From Azoarcus sp. L1K30 (GTDB lineage: Bacteria; Pseudomonadota; Gammaproteobacteria; Burkholderiales; Rhodocyclaceae): DNA of 64,000 bases. The DNA lies in the NCBI RefSeq assembly GCF_018122735.1, contig NZ_JAGRRD010000001.1:4264615-4328614 (forward strand), read 5' to 3'. Both the position numbers and the translations under genes were made by a program. Below the pieces are notes generated by a model. That model saw only the letters and a list, made by a program, of their open reading frames with translations. It was not told where the DNA came from and made no database searches. Positions 54,003-62,836 of this stretch are shown here, in pieces; the stretch's first letter is position 1, and every line of letters begins with the position of its first letter.

Positions 54003-54281
54003 ATGACGTTCGATGACCACAAGGAGGCCACTGCTGCGGACTGTGAAGCGGTTGCTGCGCTGCTGACCGATCTGGCCGGCGAAGTGCGGAAAGGCAACCT
54101 GCGCGCCTTCGAGGATTTCTGGATCGAAGGCGGAACAGAAGAAGGAGACGCCAAAGTGGCCTTCATCCGCGAAACGATAGCGCTGCGCTTCTACCACCGC
54201 GAAGAGGCGGTGCGCTCTAACGTGGAGTTGAGCGGAGCAAGCCCGCTTGCGGGCGCAGCGTCCGCTCGAACGCAAAGTTAG
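54003..54281 (+). CDS. cassette-type gene of unknown function
   Basis: A 92-residue protein, MTFDDHKEATAADCEAVAAL, helical and acidic. The ATG lies 3 bases after the first attC-like site ends, and the frame ends inside the second (VRSNVELSGASPLAGAASAR), both hallmarks of integron cassette genes. Upstream in-frame codons lie in attC-like DNA and are not used. Function unknown. Confidence 0.6.
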   Translation: MTFDDHKEATAADCEAVAALLTDLAGEVRKGNLRAFEDFWIEGGTEEGDAKVAFIRETIALRFYHREEAVRSNVELSGASPLAGAASARTQS

Positions 54282-54283
54282 AG
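54215..54283 (+). repeat. attC-like recombination site 2
   Basis: Outer boxes CTCTAAC and GTTAGAG are exact complements. Inner arms GTTGAGCGGA and TCCGCTCGAAC pair except for one extra base, the asymmetry typical of attC. A short terminal hairpin lies at GCAAGCCCGCTTGC. 69 bases. Confidence 0.75.
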
Positions 54284-54297
54284 CGCAGGAGCGAACC

Positions 54298-54498
54298 ATG
54301 ACTGACAAGGCTTGCGAGGTATGTAAGGGTACTGGCTGGATTTGCGAGAACCACATGGACACTCCGTGGGGTAACGGACCAGGGCAGTGCGATTGCGGGG
54401 CGGGGAAGAACTGCCTTTGCAACCCGAACGGAGAAGTTGAATGGCAGGCTGTATATGCGACGACGGAACCGGAAGAGGTGAAAGAGTGGGCGCATTGA
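54298..54498 (+). CDS. small Cys-rich protein (DnaJ-type zinc-finger-like), cassette gene
   Basis: A 66-residue protein with CEVCKGTGWICENHMD and CDCGAGKNCLC, a CxxCxGxG-type pattern that likely binds zinc. AGGAG precedes the ATG, 15 bases after the second attC-like site. A third GCGCTCTAACGTG box follows the stop. Function unknown. Confidence 0.6.
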   Translation: MTDKACEVCKGTGWICENHMDTPWGNGPGQCDCGAGKNCLCNPNGEVEWQAVYATTEPEEVKEWAH

Positions 54499-54505
54499 TG
54501 ATGCG

Positions 54506-54512
54506 CTCTAAC
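54506..54512 (+). repeat. attC-like half site (CTCTAAC box only)
   Basis: Within GCGCTCTAACGTG, identical to the 5' arm of site 2. No matching GTTAGAG follows before attR, so the site is truncated. Confidence 0.5.
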
Positions 54513-54555
54513 GTGTTGTAGACGTCAACTGACGTCTATTCCGTCCACCACACAG

Positions 54556-54580
54556 ACCGCGGCCACGAGCCGCGGTTTTT
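54556..54580 (+). terminator. rightward terminator near the prophage right end
   Basis: ACCGCGG pairs with CCGCGGT across a 7-base loop, with five T at the end. It stops the early rightward transcript before trpG. Confidence 0.88.
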
Positions 54581-54594
54581 GTTTCCGCCCCATG

Positions 54595-54603
54595 TGTGAT
54601 AAT
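54595..54603 (+). promoter_or_regulatory. possible phage-supplied promoter for trpGDC
   Basis: TGTGATAAT is an extended -10 just after the terminator and about 110 bases before trpG; no good -35 is seen. Confidence 0.35.
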
Positions 54604-54642
54604 CCACAATCAAGGCGCGGCCGGGAGCCAGCACGTGAAGAA

Positions 54643-54662
54643 GCGGGTACAAAAGCGGGTAC
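54643..54662. repeat. paired GCGGGTAC sites near attR (integrase arm sites?)
   Basis: Two direct copies of AGCGGGTAC spaced 12 bases. The same core occurs around the int start at the other end, which fits arm-type integrase sites. Confidence 0.55.
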
Positions 54663-54698
54663 CGTTTTGACGGCTGCATCGGCTGACTCAGCAAACAC

Positions 54699-54705
54699 AG
54701 GAGGT
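54699..54705 (+). promoter_or_regulatory. phage-derived ribosome-binding site of trpG
   Basis: AGGAGGT ten bases before the trpG ATG. It lies in phage DNA, so integration swaps the native AAGGA site for a stronger one. Confidence 0.75.
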
Positions 54706-54715
54706 CTAGCCAAAA

Positions 54716-54732
54716 ATGCTGCTGATGATCGA
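54716..54732 (+). other. attR core (17-base trpG start sequence)
   Basis: ATGCTGCTGATGATCGA, identical to attL. The trpG reading frame continues unbroken to the right. Confidence 0.92.
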
Positions 54733-55303
54733 CAATTACGACAGTTTCACCTACAACTTGGTGCAATACTTCGGCGAACTGGGCGCTAAAGTGAAAGTAT
54801 TTCGCAACGACGAGATCACGCTTGAACAGATCGCGTCCATGCAACCTGCGCAACTGGTGATTTCCCCCGGGCCATGCTCGCCCGCCGAGGCCGGCATCTC
54901 GGTGGCGGCAATCCGCGAGTTTGCCGGCAAGCTGCCCATTCTCGGGGTCTGCCTCGGGCACCAGAGCATCGGCGCCGCCTTTGGCGGCCGCATCGTGCAC
55001 GCCCAGCGCCTGATGCACGGCAAGACCTCGCCCGTGCATCATCTCGACAAGGGCGTGTTCAGGGGGCTGCCCAATCCGCTGATTTGCACCCGTTATCATT
55101 CACTGGCCATTGAACGCGAGACCCTACCCGACTGTCTTGAAGTGACGGCCTGGACCGAAGACGGCGAGATCATGGGCGTGCGGCACAAGACGCTGGATAT
55201 CGAAGGCGTTCAGTTCCACCCCGAATCCATCCTGACCGAGCGCGGGCATGACCTGCTGCGGAATTTCCTCGACCGCGGCGACACCTTGCCCGCTGCGGCC
55301 TGA
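54716..55303 (+). CDS. trpG: anthranilate synthase component II (glutamine amidotransferase)
   Basis: Supplies ammonia from glutamine to TrpE. It has 195 residues, full length. Start [20 protein letters not shown]; nucleophile Cys near residue 79 in [11 protein letters not shown]; oxyanion SPGPC; catalytic His and Glu in [11 protein letters not shown]. The first six codons are the attachment site, so integration keeps the protein intact. It is now 42 kb from trpE and must be transcribed from phage-end or internal promoters. Confidence 0.97.
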   Translation: MLLMIDNYDSFTYNLVQYFGELGAKVKVFRNDEITLEQIASMQPAQLVISPGPCSPAEAGISVAAIREFAGKLPILGVCLGHQSIGAAFGGRIVHAQRLMHGKTSPVHHLDKGVFRGLPNPLICTRYHSLAIERETLPDCLEVTAWTEDGEIMGVRHKTLDIEGVQFHPESILTERGHDLLRNFLDRGDTLPAAA

Positions 55304-55323
55304 CCGACATGAGGACGAATCCA

Positions 55324-56358
55324 ATGATTACCGCCCAACAGGCACTGCAGCGCACGATCGAGCACCGCGAGATCTTCTTCGACGAGATGCTGTCGCTGAT
55401 GCGCCAGATCATGGCAGGCGAGATTTCGCCGGTGATGACTGCCGCCATCCTCACCGGGCTGCGGGTCAAGAAGGAAACCATCGGCGAAATCACCGCTGCG
55501 GCCACGGTGATGCGCGAACTGGCAACCAAGGTCGTGGTCAAGCCGCCCCACGAGCACTTTCTCGACGTGGTGGGCACGGGCGGCGACGGTACCCATACCT
55601 TCAATATTTCGACTGCGACCATGTTCGTTGCGGCAGCTGCCGGCGCCCGCGTGGCCAAGCACGGCAATCGCGGCGTGTCATCGAAGTCGGGGAGTGCCGA
55701 TGTGCTCGAAGCGCTCGGGGTGAATCTGGCGCTGAATGCCGAACAGGTTGCCGAGTGCATCGAAGCCACCGGCATCGGCTTCATGTTTGCGCCCAATCAC
55801 CACAGCGCAATGAAGAACGTTGCGCCGGTGCGGCGTGAGATGGGGGTCCGGACCATCTTCAACATTCTCGGTCCGCTGACCAATCCGGCAGGGGCGCCCA
55901 ATACGCTGATGGGCGTCTTTCATCCCGATCTCGTCGGCATCCAGGCGCGCGTCATGCAGCGCCTGGGTGCCAATCACGTGCTGGTGGTGCATGGCCTTGA
56001 CGGCATGGATGAGGTCAGCCTGGGGTCCGGCACGCTGGTGGCCGAGCTCAAGGACGACAAGGTCACCGAGTACGAAATCCATCCGGAGGATTTCGGCCTG
56101 ACGATGGTGGGTAGCCGCAATCTGCGTGTGGAAGACGCCGATGAGTCCCGTCGTACCCTGATTGGCGCGCTCGAGAACGAAGCGGGCCCGGCGTGCGAGA
56201 TTGTGGTGTTCAATGCAGGCGTGGCCTTGTATACGGCCAACCTTGCCGCTTCGATCGGCGATGGTATCGTGCTGGCGCGTGAAATCATCGCCAGTGGTGC
56301 CGCGCGCGCCAAGCTGGACGCATTCGTGCAATACACGCGTCGGTTCGGAGCAGCCTGA
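55324..56358 (+). CDS. trpD: anthranilate phosphoribosyltransferase
   Basis: Adds phosphoribosyl from PRPP to anthranilate. It has 344 residues. PRPP site [37 protein letters not shown] and [11 protein letters not shown] are typical. GAGGA lies ten bases before the chosen ATG. An upstream in-frame ATG (MRTNP) lacks a site. Follows trpG by 20 bases; its stop overlaps trpC. Confidence 0.97.
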   Translation: MITAQQALQRTIEHREIFFDEMLSLMRQIMAGEISPVMTAAILTGLRVKKETIGEITAAATVMRELATKVVVKPPHEHFLDVVGTGGDGTHTFNISTATMFVAAAAGARVAKHGNRGVSSKSGSADVLEALGVNLALNAEQVAECIEATGIGFMFAPNHHSAMKNVAPVRREMGVRTIFNILGPLTNPAGAPNTLMGVFHPDLVGIQARVMQRLGANHVLVVHGLDGMDEVSLGSGTLVAELKDDKVTEYEIHPEDFGLTMVGSRNLRVEDADESRRTLIGALENEAGPACEIVVFNAGVALYTANLAASIGDGIVLAREIIASGAARAKLDAFVQYTRRFGAA

Positions 56359-57146
56359 TGAGCGACATCCTGAACAAGATCTGTGCGGTCAAGGTCGATG
56401 AGGTCGCCGCTGCGGTCGAGCACAAGCCCTTGCACGCGATTCGCGCCGAGGCCGAAGCGCAAGCGGCAAGCCGCAACTTTGTCGCGGCCATTCGCGGCAA
56501 GATCGGCGCGGGCGCCGCGGCCGTGATTGCCGAGATCAAGAAGGCGAGCCCGTCCAAGGGCGTGATCCGCGAGGATTTTCGTCCGGCCGACATCGCGCGT
56601 GCCTACGAGCGTGCCGGTGCGGCCTGTCTTTCGGTGCTGACTGACAAGCCCTTCTTTCAGGGCGCGCCGGAATATCTCCAGGCGGCGCGGGCAGCGTGTG
56701 CTCTGCCTGTGTTACGCAAGGATTTTCTGGTCGATGACTACCAGGTCTTCGAAGCGCGGGCCATGGGCGCGGATGCCATCCTGCTGATTGCTGCCTGCCT
56801 CGACCTCGCACAGATGCGCGAGATGGAGTCCATCGCGGCTGAGCTGGGCATGGCGGTGCTGGTCGAGGTGCACGATGGTACGGAGCTCGACCAGGCCCTG
56901 CAGTTGCAGACTCCGCTGATCGGAATCAACAACCGGAATCTGCGGACTTTCGAGGTTTCCCTGCAGACCACACTGGACTTGCTGCCGCACATTCCCGCCG
57001 ATCGCATCGTGGTGACCGAATCGGGCATCCTGAGGCCTGAGGACGTGACGCTGATGCGGGGCAGGGGCGTGAATGCCTTCCTCGTCGGCGAGGCCTTCAT
57101 GCGGGTTCCCGATCCCGGCGAGGGGTTGCGCGCCCTGTTCACCTGA
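56358..57146 (+). CDS. trpC: indole-3-glycerol phosphate synthase
   Basis: Closes the indole ring in tryptophan synthesis. It has 262 residues and a TIM barrel. [28 protein letters not shown] (catalytic Lys and Glu region), [10 protein letters not shown] and ESGIL are family motifs. The start overlaps the trpD stop (TGATG). Confidence 0.97.
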   Translation: MSDILNKICAVKVDEVAAAVEHKPLHAIRAEAEAQAASRNFVAAIRGKIGAGAAAVIAEIKKASPSKGVIREDFRPADIARAYERAGAACLSVLTDKPFFQGAPEYLQAARAACALPVLRKDFLVDDYQVFEARAMGADAILLIAACLDLAQMREMESIAAELGMAVLVEVHDGTELDQALQLQTPLIGINNRNLRTFEVSLQTTLDLLPHIPADRIVVTESGILRPEDVTLMRGRGVNAFLVGEAFMRVPDPGEGLRALFT

Positions 57147-57149
57147 TCC

Positions 57150-60100
57150 ATGAACGAGCCGGAAAGCGCAGCAGATCTTCCGCAAGTCCGTCGTCGATGG
57201 CGGCGCGTGTTTGTTGTGGCGGCTACCGTGCTATTCGGGTTTGTTTCGATCTTGGTCTGGGGGATCGCAACCGAGTCCGGACTGAAAGCCCTGGCTCGTC
57301 TGGCAAGATCTGCAGCCCCCGGGAATCTGACGCTGGGCGAGGTTCGCGGGCGCTTGATTGGCCCGCTTGAAGTCGATCTGCTGGCGCTTCACACGCCTGA
57401 TCTTGCGCTCAGGCTCGAGACGCTGGCGCTCGAGTGGACGCCGTGGGACCTGCTTTCGGGCCGGGTGGCCGTCTCGTCTCTCACGCTCGCCAGACTTGAC
57501 GTGCATGCCCGCGCAAGTGACGCGCCATCACCCCCCGCGCGTCTGCCGGATCAACTGCGTCTACCCGTTGCGCTGCACCTGCCCCGGATCGAAATCGAAA
57601 CGCTGACGATACATCGCGCCGAAGCGAGCGAGTCATTGTCTGCGGAGACGACCGGTGCCTTCACCGTCAGGAACATTGCACTGGGTTTCGATAGCGACAG
57701 TCAACGTCATCGCCTGCAGCGACTCGACGCCAGCCTGACGTTCGGCAGACTCAACGCGAGTGGCAGCATCGACGCAGTGGCGCCGTTCGCCCTTGAGTCA
57801 AGGGCGACGCTCAGTGGCGACATCCAGGCCGACCAGTTGCCCGAGGGCATGAGGATAGCATCAGCCGATCGGGACTATCGTATCGAGATGGACGCCACGG
57901 GCGTGCTTGCCGAGCCCGTGCTGAATCTGCGGGCCAGTGGTGCCGGCTTGCGTGGTGAGGGACATGTCGAGGCGACGCCGTTTGCCGACGTGCCGTTGAA
58001 GGCGCTCGAGCTCGCTCTCGGCGAGTTCGAGCCTTCCATGTTTTTCCCCGCTGCGCCGAAGGCGCGGCTCCGACTGGATGCAAGCCTGCGCGCCAGTGCG
58101 ACCGATGGCTTGACGCTGAGTGGTCCTTTTTCCCTTCGCAACGAACGGCCGGCCACGGTGGATGCGGGCGGACTGCCGGTGGAAAGTCTGGGCGGCACGC
58201 TCACCTGGTCCGAAAAGGCCGTCGGTGTCGAAGGGCTGGACGTGAGACTGCCCGGCGGCGGAACGATTGGCGGAAAGGTGACGTGGTCACCACCCGCGCC
58301 ACGCGCTGCAACTGCGGACGCGTCGGACATCACGCAGCGTGTGGATGGCCTTGGGCGTCTGGCCCTGCTGCTCGAACTGGCAGGGATCGATACCGCCCGT
58401 CTGGATACACGCCTGCCGAGGCAGCAACTTCAGGGACATGCGGAAGCAAAGGCGAGTGAATCGCGCCAGACGGTGTCGGTAAAGCTCAATGCGGGTGCGG
58501 CGAGTCTGGTGGCCAGCGCTGAAGTCGACGCTCCGACGGCGTCCGGAGCCGAGCGTCCTTTCAGGCTCAAGGCAGCGTTGCGCAAGCTCGATCCGCGCAA
58601 GTTTCATCCCTCAGCGCCGGCTGCCCGTCTCAATCTCGACGTGGACGCACAGGGTGCGCTGGCCGAAACCGCGGACCTGTCGGTCCGCTTCAAGCTTGTC
58701 GATAGTGCCCTGGAAGGAAGCGCACTGTCCGGAAACGGACGTTTCAAGGTGCTTGGGCAAACCGTTTCAGATGCGCTGCTGGCGCTCGATCTGGCGGGCA
58801 ACCGTGCGCGCGTGGAGGGTGACTGGGGGAGGCCCGGGGATCGTCTGCGCTTTTCGCTGGATGCACCGGCGCTGGCGGCCATCGGTCACGGCCTTGGCGG
58901 ACGGGGAGGTGCCGAAGGCGAACTGGGTGGCGGAATCGCAGCGCCCGCAGGATCGATCCGTTTTTTTGGTGAGCAGTTGCTCTTACCTGGGGGTGTCCGA
59001 ATCGCCGGGCTCAACGGCGAAGGACAGCTGGCAGCCGGTGTCGACGGCCCTTTCAGTCTCTCCGCAGGTGTATCTGGCGTGGGCGCGGTGGGCGCCGATC
59101 CCGATTGGATCGCGGTGGCTCATCTATCTGCACAAGGCAGGCGCGACCAGCATCGTATCGAACTCAGCCTGACCGGCGCCGAGGCCGACGCGCTGGAGGC
59201 TGTGCTCGACGGTGGACTGAAGTCGTCTGCCAATGCGGCGCCGCGATGGGAGGGACGCTTGCTCAGTCTCACGTCCACGGGGCGCTTCGTGTCGCACCTG
59301 CAGGCACCTGCAGGGCTGACACTTGGCGCCGACCGGGTCGAGTTGGATGAGGCGGTGCTGGTCGCTGGCGAGAAGGGGAGGATCCGCCTCGAAGCGACGC
59401 GCTGGTCGGCCACTGGAAGCGTTCTCAAGGGTGCACTGACCGGCCTTTCATTCGGTCTCGAGTCACGCCCCGAAGGGCGCCCGCGACGCGGGGGCGGGTC
59501 TTTGATGCTGGGGGCGGAATGGGATCTGCGGTTGGCCGAGACGGTAGAGGGTGAAGCACGACTGTTTCGCGAGTCGGGTGATCTGGTGGTCAGCGGCGAG
59601 ATTGGCACGCGGCTCGGCCTTGAGCGTTTCGAAGCGCGTCTGGTCGCGCGCAACAACCGCCTGGCCTTGTCGGTGGGCGCGCTCGGTACCGAACTGGGCG
59701 AACTGTCCGGCTCGCTGACCGCACTGGCGGAGCGCAGTGCGCAGGGCGGCTGGCAACTTGCGCCGCAGGCGCCGTTGCTGGGGTCGGCACGCTTGCAGAT
59801 GCAGTCGATTGCCTGGCTGGGGCGACTGATGCGGGAGAATGTGGAGACGGCCGGCAGCCTCGATGCATCCTTTTCCGTTGCCGGTACGCCAGCCCAGCCT
59901 GAAGCCAGTGGCAGCATCAATGGTCGCGACCTGCAGTTCGCGTTGATCGATCAGGGGTTGATTCTGCGTGGCGGTGAGCTGGTGGCCGATTTCAATCGCG
60001 ATCGCCTGCGTCTATCGGCCTTGCGTTTCGTTTCGCCCAACCGGGTGAGACCCCGTGATGACCGTGTGCCGTTCGCCGCGCTGACTGCGACGCCGGGGCA

Positions 60101-61142
60101 GTTCGTCGCCTCGGGCGAAGTCGCGCTCGACTCGGGAAAAGGCTCCTTCGTGTTTTCGGCTGATCGCCTGCCCTTGTTGCAACGTGAGGATCGATGGTTG
60201 ATCCTGTCCGGCAAGGGGCGGGCCGCATCGACGTGGACCTCGCTCGACATCGACGCCGATTTTCGAGCGGATGCGGGCTTCGTTGCGATTGGCGACTCTC
60301 CTCCGCCCAGCCTCTCGGACGACGTTGTCGTGTTGGGGCGCAAGACCGCCGAACCGGGTCGCTTCGCCCTCAAGGCCCGACTGGGCGTCAACCTGGGCGA
60401 TGCGCTATACCTGTCGGCAATGGGTGTGGATACCCGCTTGGCGGGAACGCTCGAGTTACGCATGGCACCCGGCGTACCCTTGTATGCAGTGGGCACCATT
60501 TCCACCGTAGGCGGCAGCTATCAGGGCTATGGACAGCGCCTGAGCATCGAGCGCGGCCTGATCAACTTCCAGGGCGCGATCGACAATCCGGGGCTCAACA
60601 TCGTTGCCCTGCGCAAGGGACTCGAGGTCGAGGCCGGGGTGGCCATCAGTGGCAGCGCGCGGCGCCCGCAAGTGAAACTGGTCTCCGAGCCGGCGGTGCC
60701 GGATCCGGAAAAGCTGTCATGGATCGTACTCGGGCGGGCGCCCGACGCGGGCGGAGGCGCCGACCTCGCACTGCTGCTGCCCGCAGCCCAGGCACTGCTC
60801 GGTGGAGACAGCGGCGGAGGCATGACGGCGGAGCTCTCGCGCAGCCTTGGACTGGACACATTCTCGATAGGGCAGGGCGAACTCAACAGCACGTCGCGCG
60901 CGGCGACGAGCCGGGTGCTGGGCAGCGGCTCGCGGATCAGCAGTGGGCCCACGGTGGCGGGGCAGGTGCTGAGTGTGGGCAAGCGGCTGTCGGCGGATCT
61001 GGTGCTGTCGTTCGAGCAGAGTCTCGGCGGCGCGGAGTCGCTGGTAAAGCTGACCTACCAACTGGGGCGACGCGTGTCCGTCGTTGCGCGCGGAGGCACC
61101 GACAACGCGCTCGACATCTACTACACTTTCTCCTTCCGCTGA
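57150..61142 (+). CDS. tamB: translocation and assembly module protein TamB
   Basis: A 1330-residue TamB/DUF490 protein that bridges the periplasm. A single N-terminal membrane span (VFVVAATVLFGFVSILVWGI, about 20-40) leads to long beta-helical repeats, and the C-terminal TamB domain has GRAPDAGGGADLALLLPAAQ and ends DIYYTFSFR like an outer-membrane-contact strand. It usually partners with TamA in outer-membrane biogenesis or lipid transport. No tamA is present here; trpC stands where tamA often lies, only three bases upstream. Confidence 0.88.
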   Translation: MNEPESAADLPQVRRRWRRVFVVAATVLFGFVSILVWGIATESGLKALARLARSAAPGNLTLGEVRGRLIGPLEVDLLALHTPDLALRLETLALEWTPWDLLSGRVAVSSLTLARLDVHARASDAPSPPARLPDQLRLPVALHLPRIEIETLTIHRAEASESLSAETTGAFTVRNIALGFDSDSQRHRLQRLDASLTFGRLNASGSIDAVAPFALESRATLSGDIQADQLPEGMRIASADRDYRIEMDATGVLAEPVLNLRASGAGLRGEGHVEATPFADVPLKALELALGEFEPSMFFPAAPKARLRLDASLRASATDGLTLSGPFSLRNERPATVDAGGLPVESLGGTLTWSEKAVGVEGLDVRLPGGGTIGGKVTWSPPAPRAATADASDITQRVDGLGRLALLLELAGIDTARLDTRLPRQQLQGHAEAKASESRQTVSVKLNAGAASLVASAEVDAPTASGAERPFRLKAALRKLDPRKFHPSAPAARLNLDVDAQGALAETADLSVRFKLVDSALEGSALSGNGRFKVLGQTVSDALLALDLAGNRARVEGDWGRPGDRLRFSLDAPALAAIGHGLGGRGGAEGELGGGIAAPAGSIRFFGEQLLLPGGVRIAGLNGEGQLAAGVDGPFSLSAGVSGVGAVGADPDWIAVAHLSAQGRRDQHRIELSLTGAEADALEAVLDGGLKSSANAAPRWEGRLLSLTSTGRFVSHLQAPAGLTLGADRVELDEAVLVAGEKGRIRLEATRWSATGSVLKGALTGLSFGLESRPEGRPRRGGGSLMLGAEWDLRLAETVEGEARLFRESGDLVVSGEIGTRLGLERFEARLVARNNRLALSVGALGTELGELSGSLTALAERSAQGGWQLAPQAPLLGSARLQMQSIAWLGRLMRENVETAGSLDASFSVAGTPAQPEASGSINGRDLQFALIDQGLILRGGELVADFNRDRLRLSALRFVSPNRVRPRDDRVPFAALTATPGQFVASGEVALDSGKGSFVFSADRLPLLQREDRWLILSGKGRAASTWTSLDIDADFRADAGFVAIGDSPPPSLSDDVVVLGRKTAEPGRFALKARLGVNLGDALYLSAMGVDTRLAGTLELRMAPGVPLYAVGTISTVGGSYQGYGQRLSIERGLINFQGAIDNPGLNIVALRKGLEVEAGVAISGSARRPQVKLVSEPAVPDPEKLSWIVLGRAPDAGGGADLALLLPAAQALLGGDSGGGMTAELSRSLGLDTFSIGQGELNSTSRAATSRVLGSGSRISSGPTVAGQVLSVGKRLSADLVLSFEQSLGGAESLVKLTYQLGRRVSVVARGGTDNALDIYYTFSFR

Positions 61143-61284
61143 ATCTGGCAAAGAGATGACGTATGCCACGAATGAAATCGTCACTCTGTGGTCACAATAC
61201 CGGAAGCCCCGGATTTTCCGGCCTCGACTGCCAGCAGGGGGCACGGGATGCGCGACGGCCAGTTGAATTTCATGAGGAAGAACG

Positions 61285-61848
61285 ATGACGAAGACGATGG
61301 AGCCTGCGACACTTGGAACCGCCATTCTCGGTGGTGGCTGCTTCTGGTGTCTCGAGGCGGTATTCCGCGAGGTGGAAGGCGTGGTGTCGGTGACGTCCGG
61401 TTATGCCGGCGGTCATGTCGATGCGCCGACCTATCGCCAGGTGTGCGAGGGCACGACCGGACACGCAGAAGTGGTCAAACTAGAATTCGACCCTGCGCGT
61501 GTCAGCTATCGGGACCTGCTCGAGATCTTTTTCGTCATCCACGACCCGACCACGCTCAACCGCCAGGGCAACGATATCGGTACCCAGTACCGCTCGGTGA
61601 TCTTCGTCAGCGACGATGAGCAGTTGCATACCGCGCTTGCCCTCATCGAGGAACTCGGCGAGGCGCGGATCTATCCGCACGCGATCGTGACGCGAGTCGA
61701 GCGTGCAGTGCCCTTCTGGCCGGCGGAAGTCGAACATCACGAGTATTACGCCAATCATAGCGACCAGCCCTATTGCCAGTATGTCGTGGCCCCCAAGGTG
61801 TCGAAGTTTCGCGAGAAGTTTGCCAACCGTCGGCGTCGGGGCGGTTAG
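61285..61848 (+). CDS. msrA: peptide-methionine (S)-S-oxide reductase
   Basis: Repairs oxidised methionine. It has 187 residues. The catalytic Cys is in GGGCFWCLEAVF; VSVTSGYAGGHV, GHAEVVKLEFDP and DIGTQYRSVIF are typical. A late Cys in QPYCQYVVAPK may resolve the sulfenic acid. A 142-base gap separates it from tamB with no gene seen. Confidence 0.95.
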   Translation: MTKTMEPATLGTAILGGGCFWCLEAVFREVEGVVSVTSGYAGGHVDAPTYRQVCEGTTGHAEVVKLEFDPARVSYRDLLEIFFVIHDPTTLNRQGNDIGTQYRSVIFVSDDEQLHTALALIEELGEARIYPHAIVTRVERAVPFWPAEVEHHEYYANHSDQPYCQYVVAPKVSKFREKFANRRRRGG

Positions 61849-61887
61849 AATCGCTGCCTTTACACCACCCCCTTGCGTGGAGGCGAC

Positions 61888-62232
61888 ATGACCCGGACGA
61901 CGACGGCCAGCGGCCTGATCATCGAAGACATCGAAATCGGCAGTGGTGAGGCCGCAGCCAAGGGGCAGATGGTCACGGTGCATTACACCGGATGGCTGGC
62001 CGATGGTAGCAAGTTCGACTCAAGCAGGGATCGCAACGACCCGTTCAACTTTCCGCTCGGTGCAGGCCATGTCATTCGTGGTTGGGATGAAGGCGTGCAG
62101 GGCATGCAGGTGGGCGGCAAGCGCAAGCTGACGATTCCCCCCGCGCTTGGATACGGGATGCGTGGCGCGGGTGGCGTGATTCCGCCCAATGCGACGCTGG
62201 TGTTCGAGGTTGAACTTCTCAAGCTCCTTTGA
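61888..62232 (+). CDS. FKBP-type peptidyl-prolyl isomerase
   Basis: A 114-residue single-domain prolyl isomerase. [50 protein letters not shown] and [18 protein letters not shown] are FKBP motifs. No signal peptide. GGAGG stands before the chosen ATG. Confidence 0.95.
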   Translation: MTRTTTASGLIIEDIEIGSGEAAAKGQMVTVHYTGWLADGSKFDSSRDRNDPFNFPLGAGHVIRGWDEGVQGMQVGGKRKLTIPPALGYGMRGAGGVIPPNATLVFEVELLKLL

Positions 62233-62316
62233 GGTGCGCGTGAGCTTTGGTGTGCATGCTCAGGCTTCGATCGGTCGCGGGTCGTGTCCGTGCTTCAAGG
62301 CGCAAGAGAGGGTGGC

Positions 62317-62775
62317 ATGAAACTCGATCAGACCCAGTTGCGCATCCTCTCGCTATTGCAGAAAGACTCTACGCTCAGTACCCAGGCGCTGGCCGACAAG
62401 GTCGGCATGTCGCCGTCGCCATGCTGGCGGCGGGTGAAGGAGATGGAAGAGGCGGGATTGATCCGCGCCTACGTCGCGCTTGTCGATCGACAGAAACTGG
62501 GACTGGGAACCTGTGTCTGGGTCCGCGTCAAACTGAAGCAGCACAGTGCCGACGTGCTCGACCGGTTCGAGCAGGTGGTGAAGGGCTGCGATGAAGTTGT
62601 CGAATGCTATGAACTGCTCGGCGAGACGGATTGCCTGCTCAAGCTCTATCTGCCGAGTCTGGAGGCCCTGTCGGCCTTCATGCACAACTTTCTGTTGAAA
62701 ATCCCCGAGATCGACGTCACCCATTCCAGCGTGGCGCTGCGCGAGATCAAGAACGAGACGGCCCTGCCGCTTTGA
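62317..62775 (+). CDS. Lrp/AsnC-family transcriptional regulator
   Basis: A 152-residue regulator. N-terminal winged HTH (MKLDQTQLRILSLLQKDSTL, SMSPSPCWRRVKEMEEAG) and C-terminal ligand-binding ASNC/RAM domain (VVKGCDEVVECYELLGETDC). It senses amino acids in relatives. It is convergent with the transporter gene, which may or may not be its target. A hairpin overlaps its end. Confidence 0.92.
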   Translation: MKLDQTQLRILSLLQKDSTLSTQALADKVGMSPSPCWRRVKEMEEAGLIRAYVALVDRQKLGLGTCVWVRVKLKQHSADVLDRFEQVVKGCDEVVECYELLGETDCLLKLYLPSLEALSAFMHNFLLKIPEIDVTHSSVALREIKNETALPL

Positions 62776-62790
62776 GCGGGCAGGGCCGTC
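62757..62790. terminator. possible bidirectional terminator hairpin between lrp-type gene and transporter
   Basis: GACGGCCCTGCCGC pairs with GCGGGCAGGGCCGTC (one bulge) over the stop codon. It has no T-run, so it may act as a weak terminator or 3'-end stabiliser for both convergent genes. Confidence 0.5.
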
Positions 62791-62836
62791 GAATGCCGGG
62801 GGGCTGCGCCCGTGAGCGCGCGCCTTGCCAGCGGTG

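Larger units (their letters stand above)
12280..54732. mobile_element. complete-looking BPP-1-like temperate podovirus prophage integrated in trpG
   Basis: The element is bounded by a 17-base direct repeat identical to the first 17 bases of trpG. It has a P4-type integrase just inside the left end, lysis, tail, head, terminase, replication, repressor/Cro and recombination modules, and no obviously broken gene. Virion genes resemble those of Bordetella BPP-1-like podoviruses (Bbp16-like cement, Bbp19-like, T7 gp11/gp12/gp14-like proteins). Late and replication genes run leftward from Cro; the recombination genes run rightward from the CI side. Confidence 0.95.

Noticed and set aside
53917-54515. 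The CTCTAAC/GTTAGAG boxes as extra CI operators
   Set aside because: Operators read TTAGCG-N3-CGCTAA with arms three bases apart; these boxes are about 60 bases apart and pair in attC style.
12280-54732. Diversity-generating retroelement as in Bordetella phage BPP-1
   Set aside because: No reverse transcriptase, Avd-like protein or template/variable repeat pair was seen; the fibre is T7-type rather than Mtd-like.
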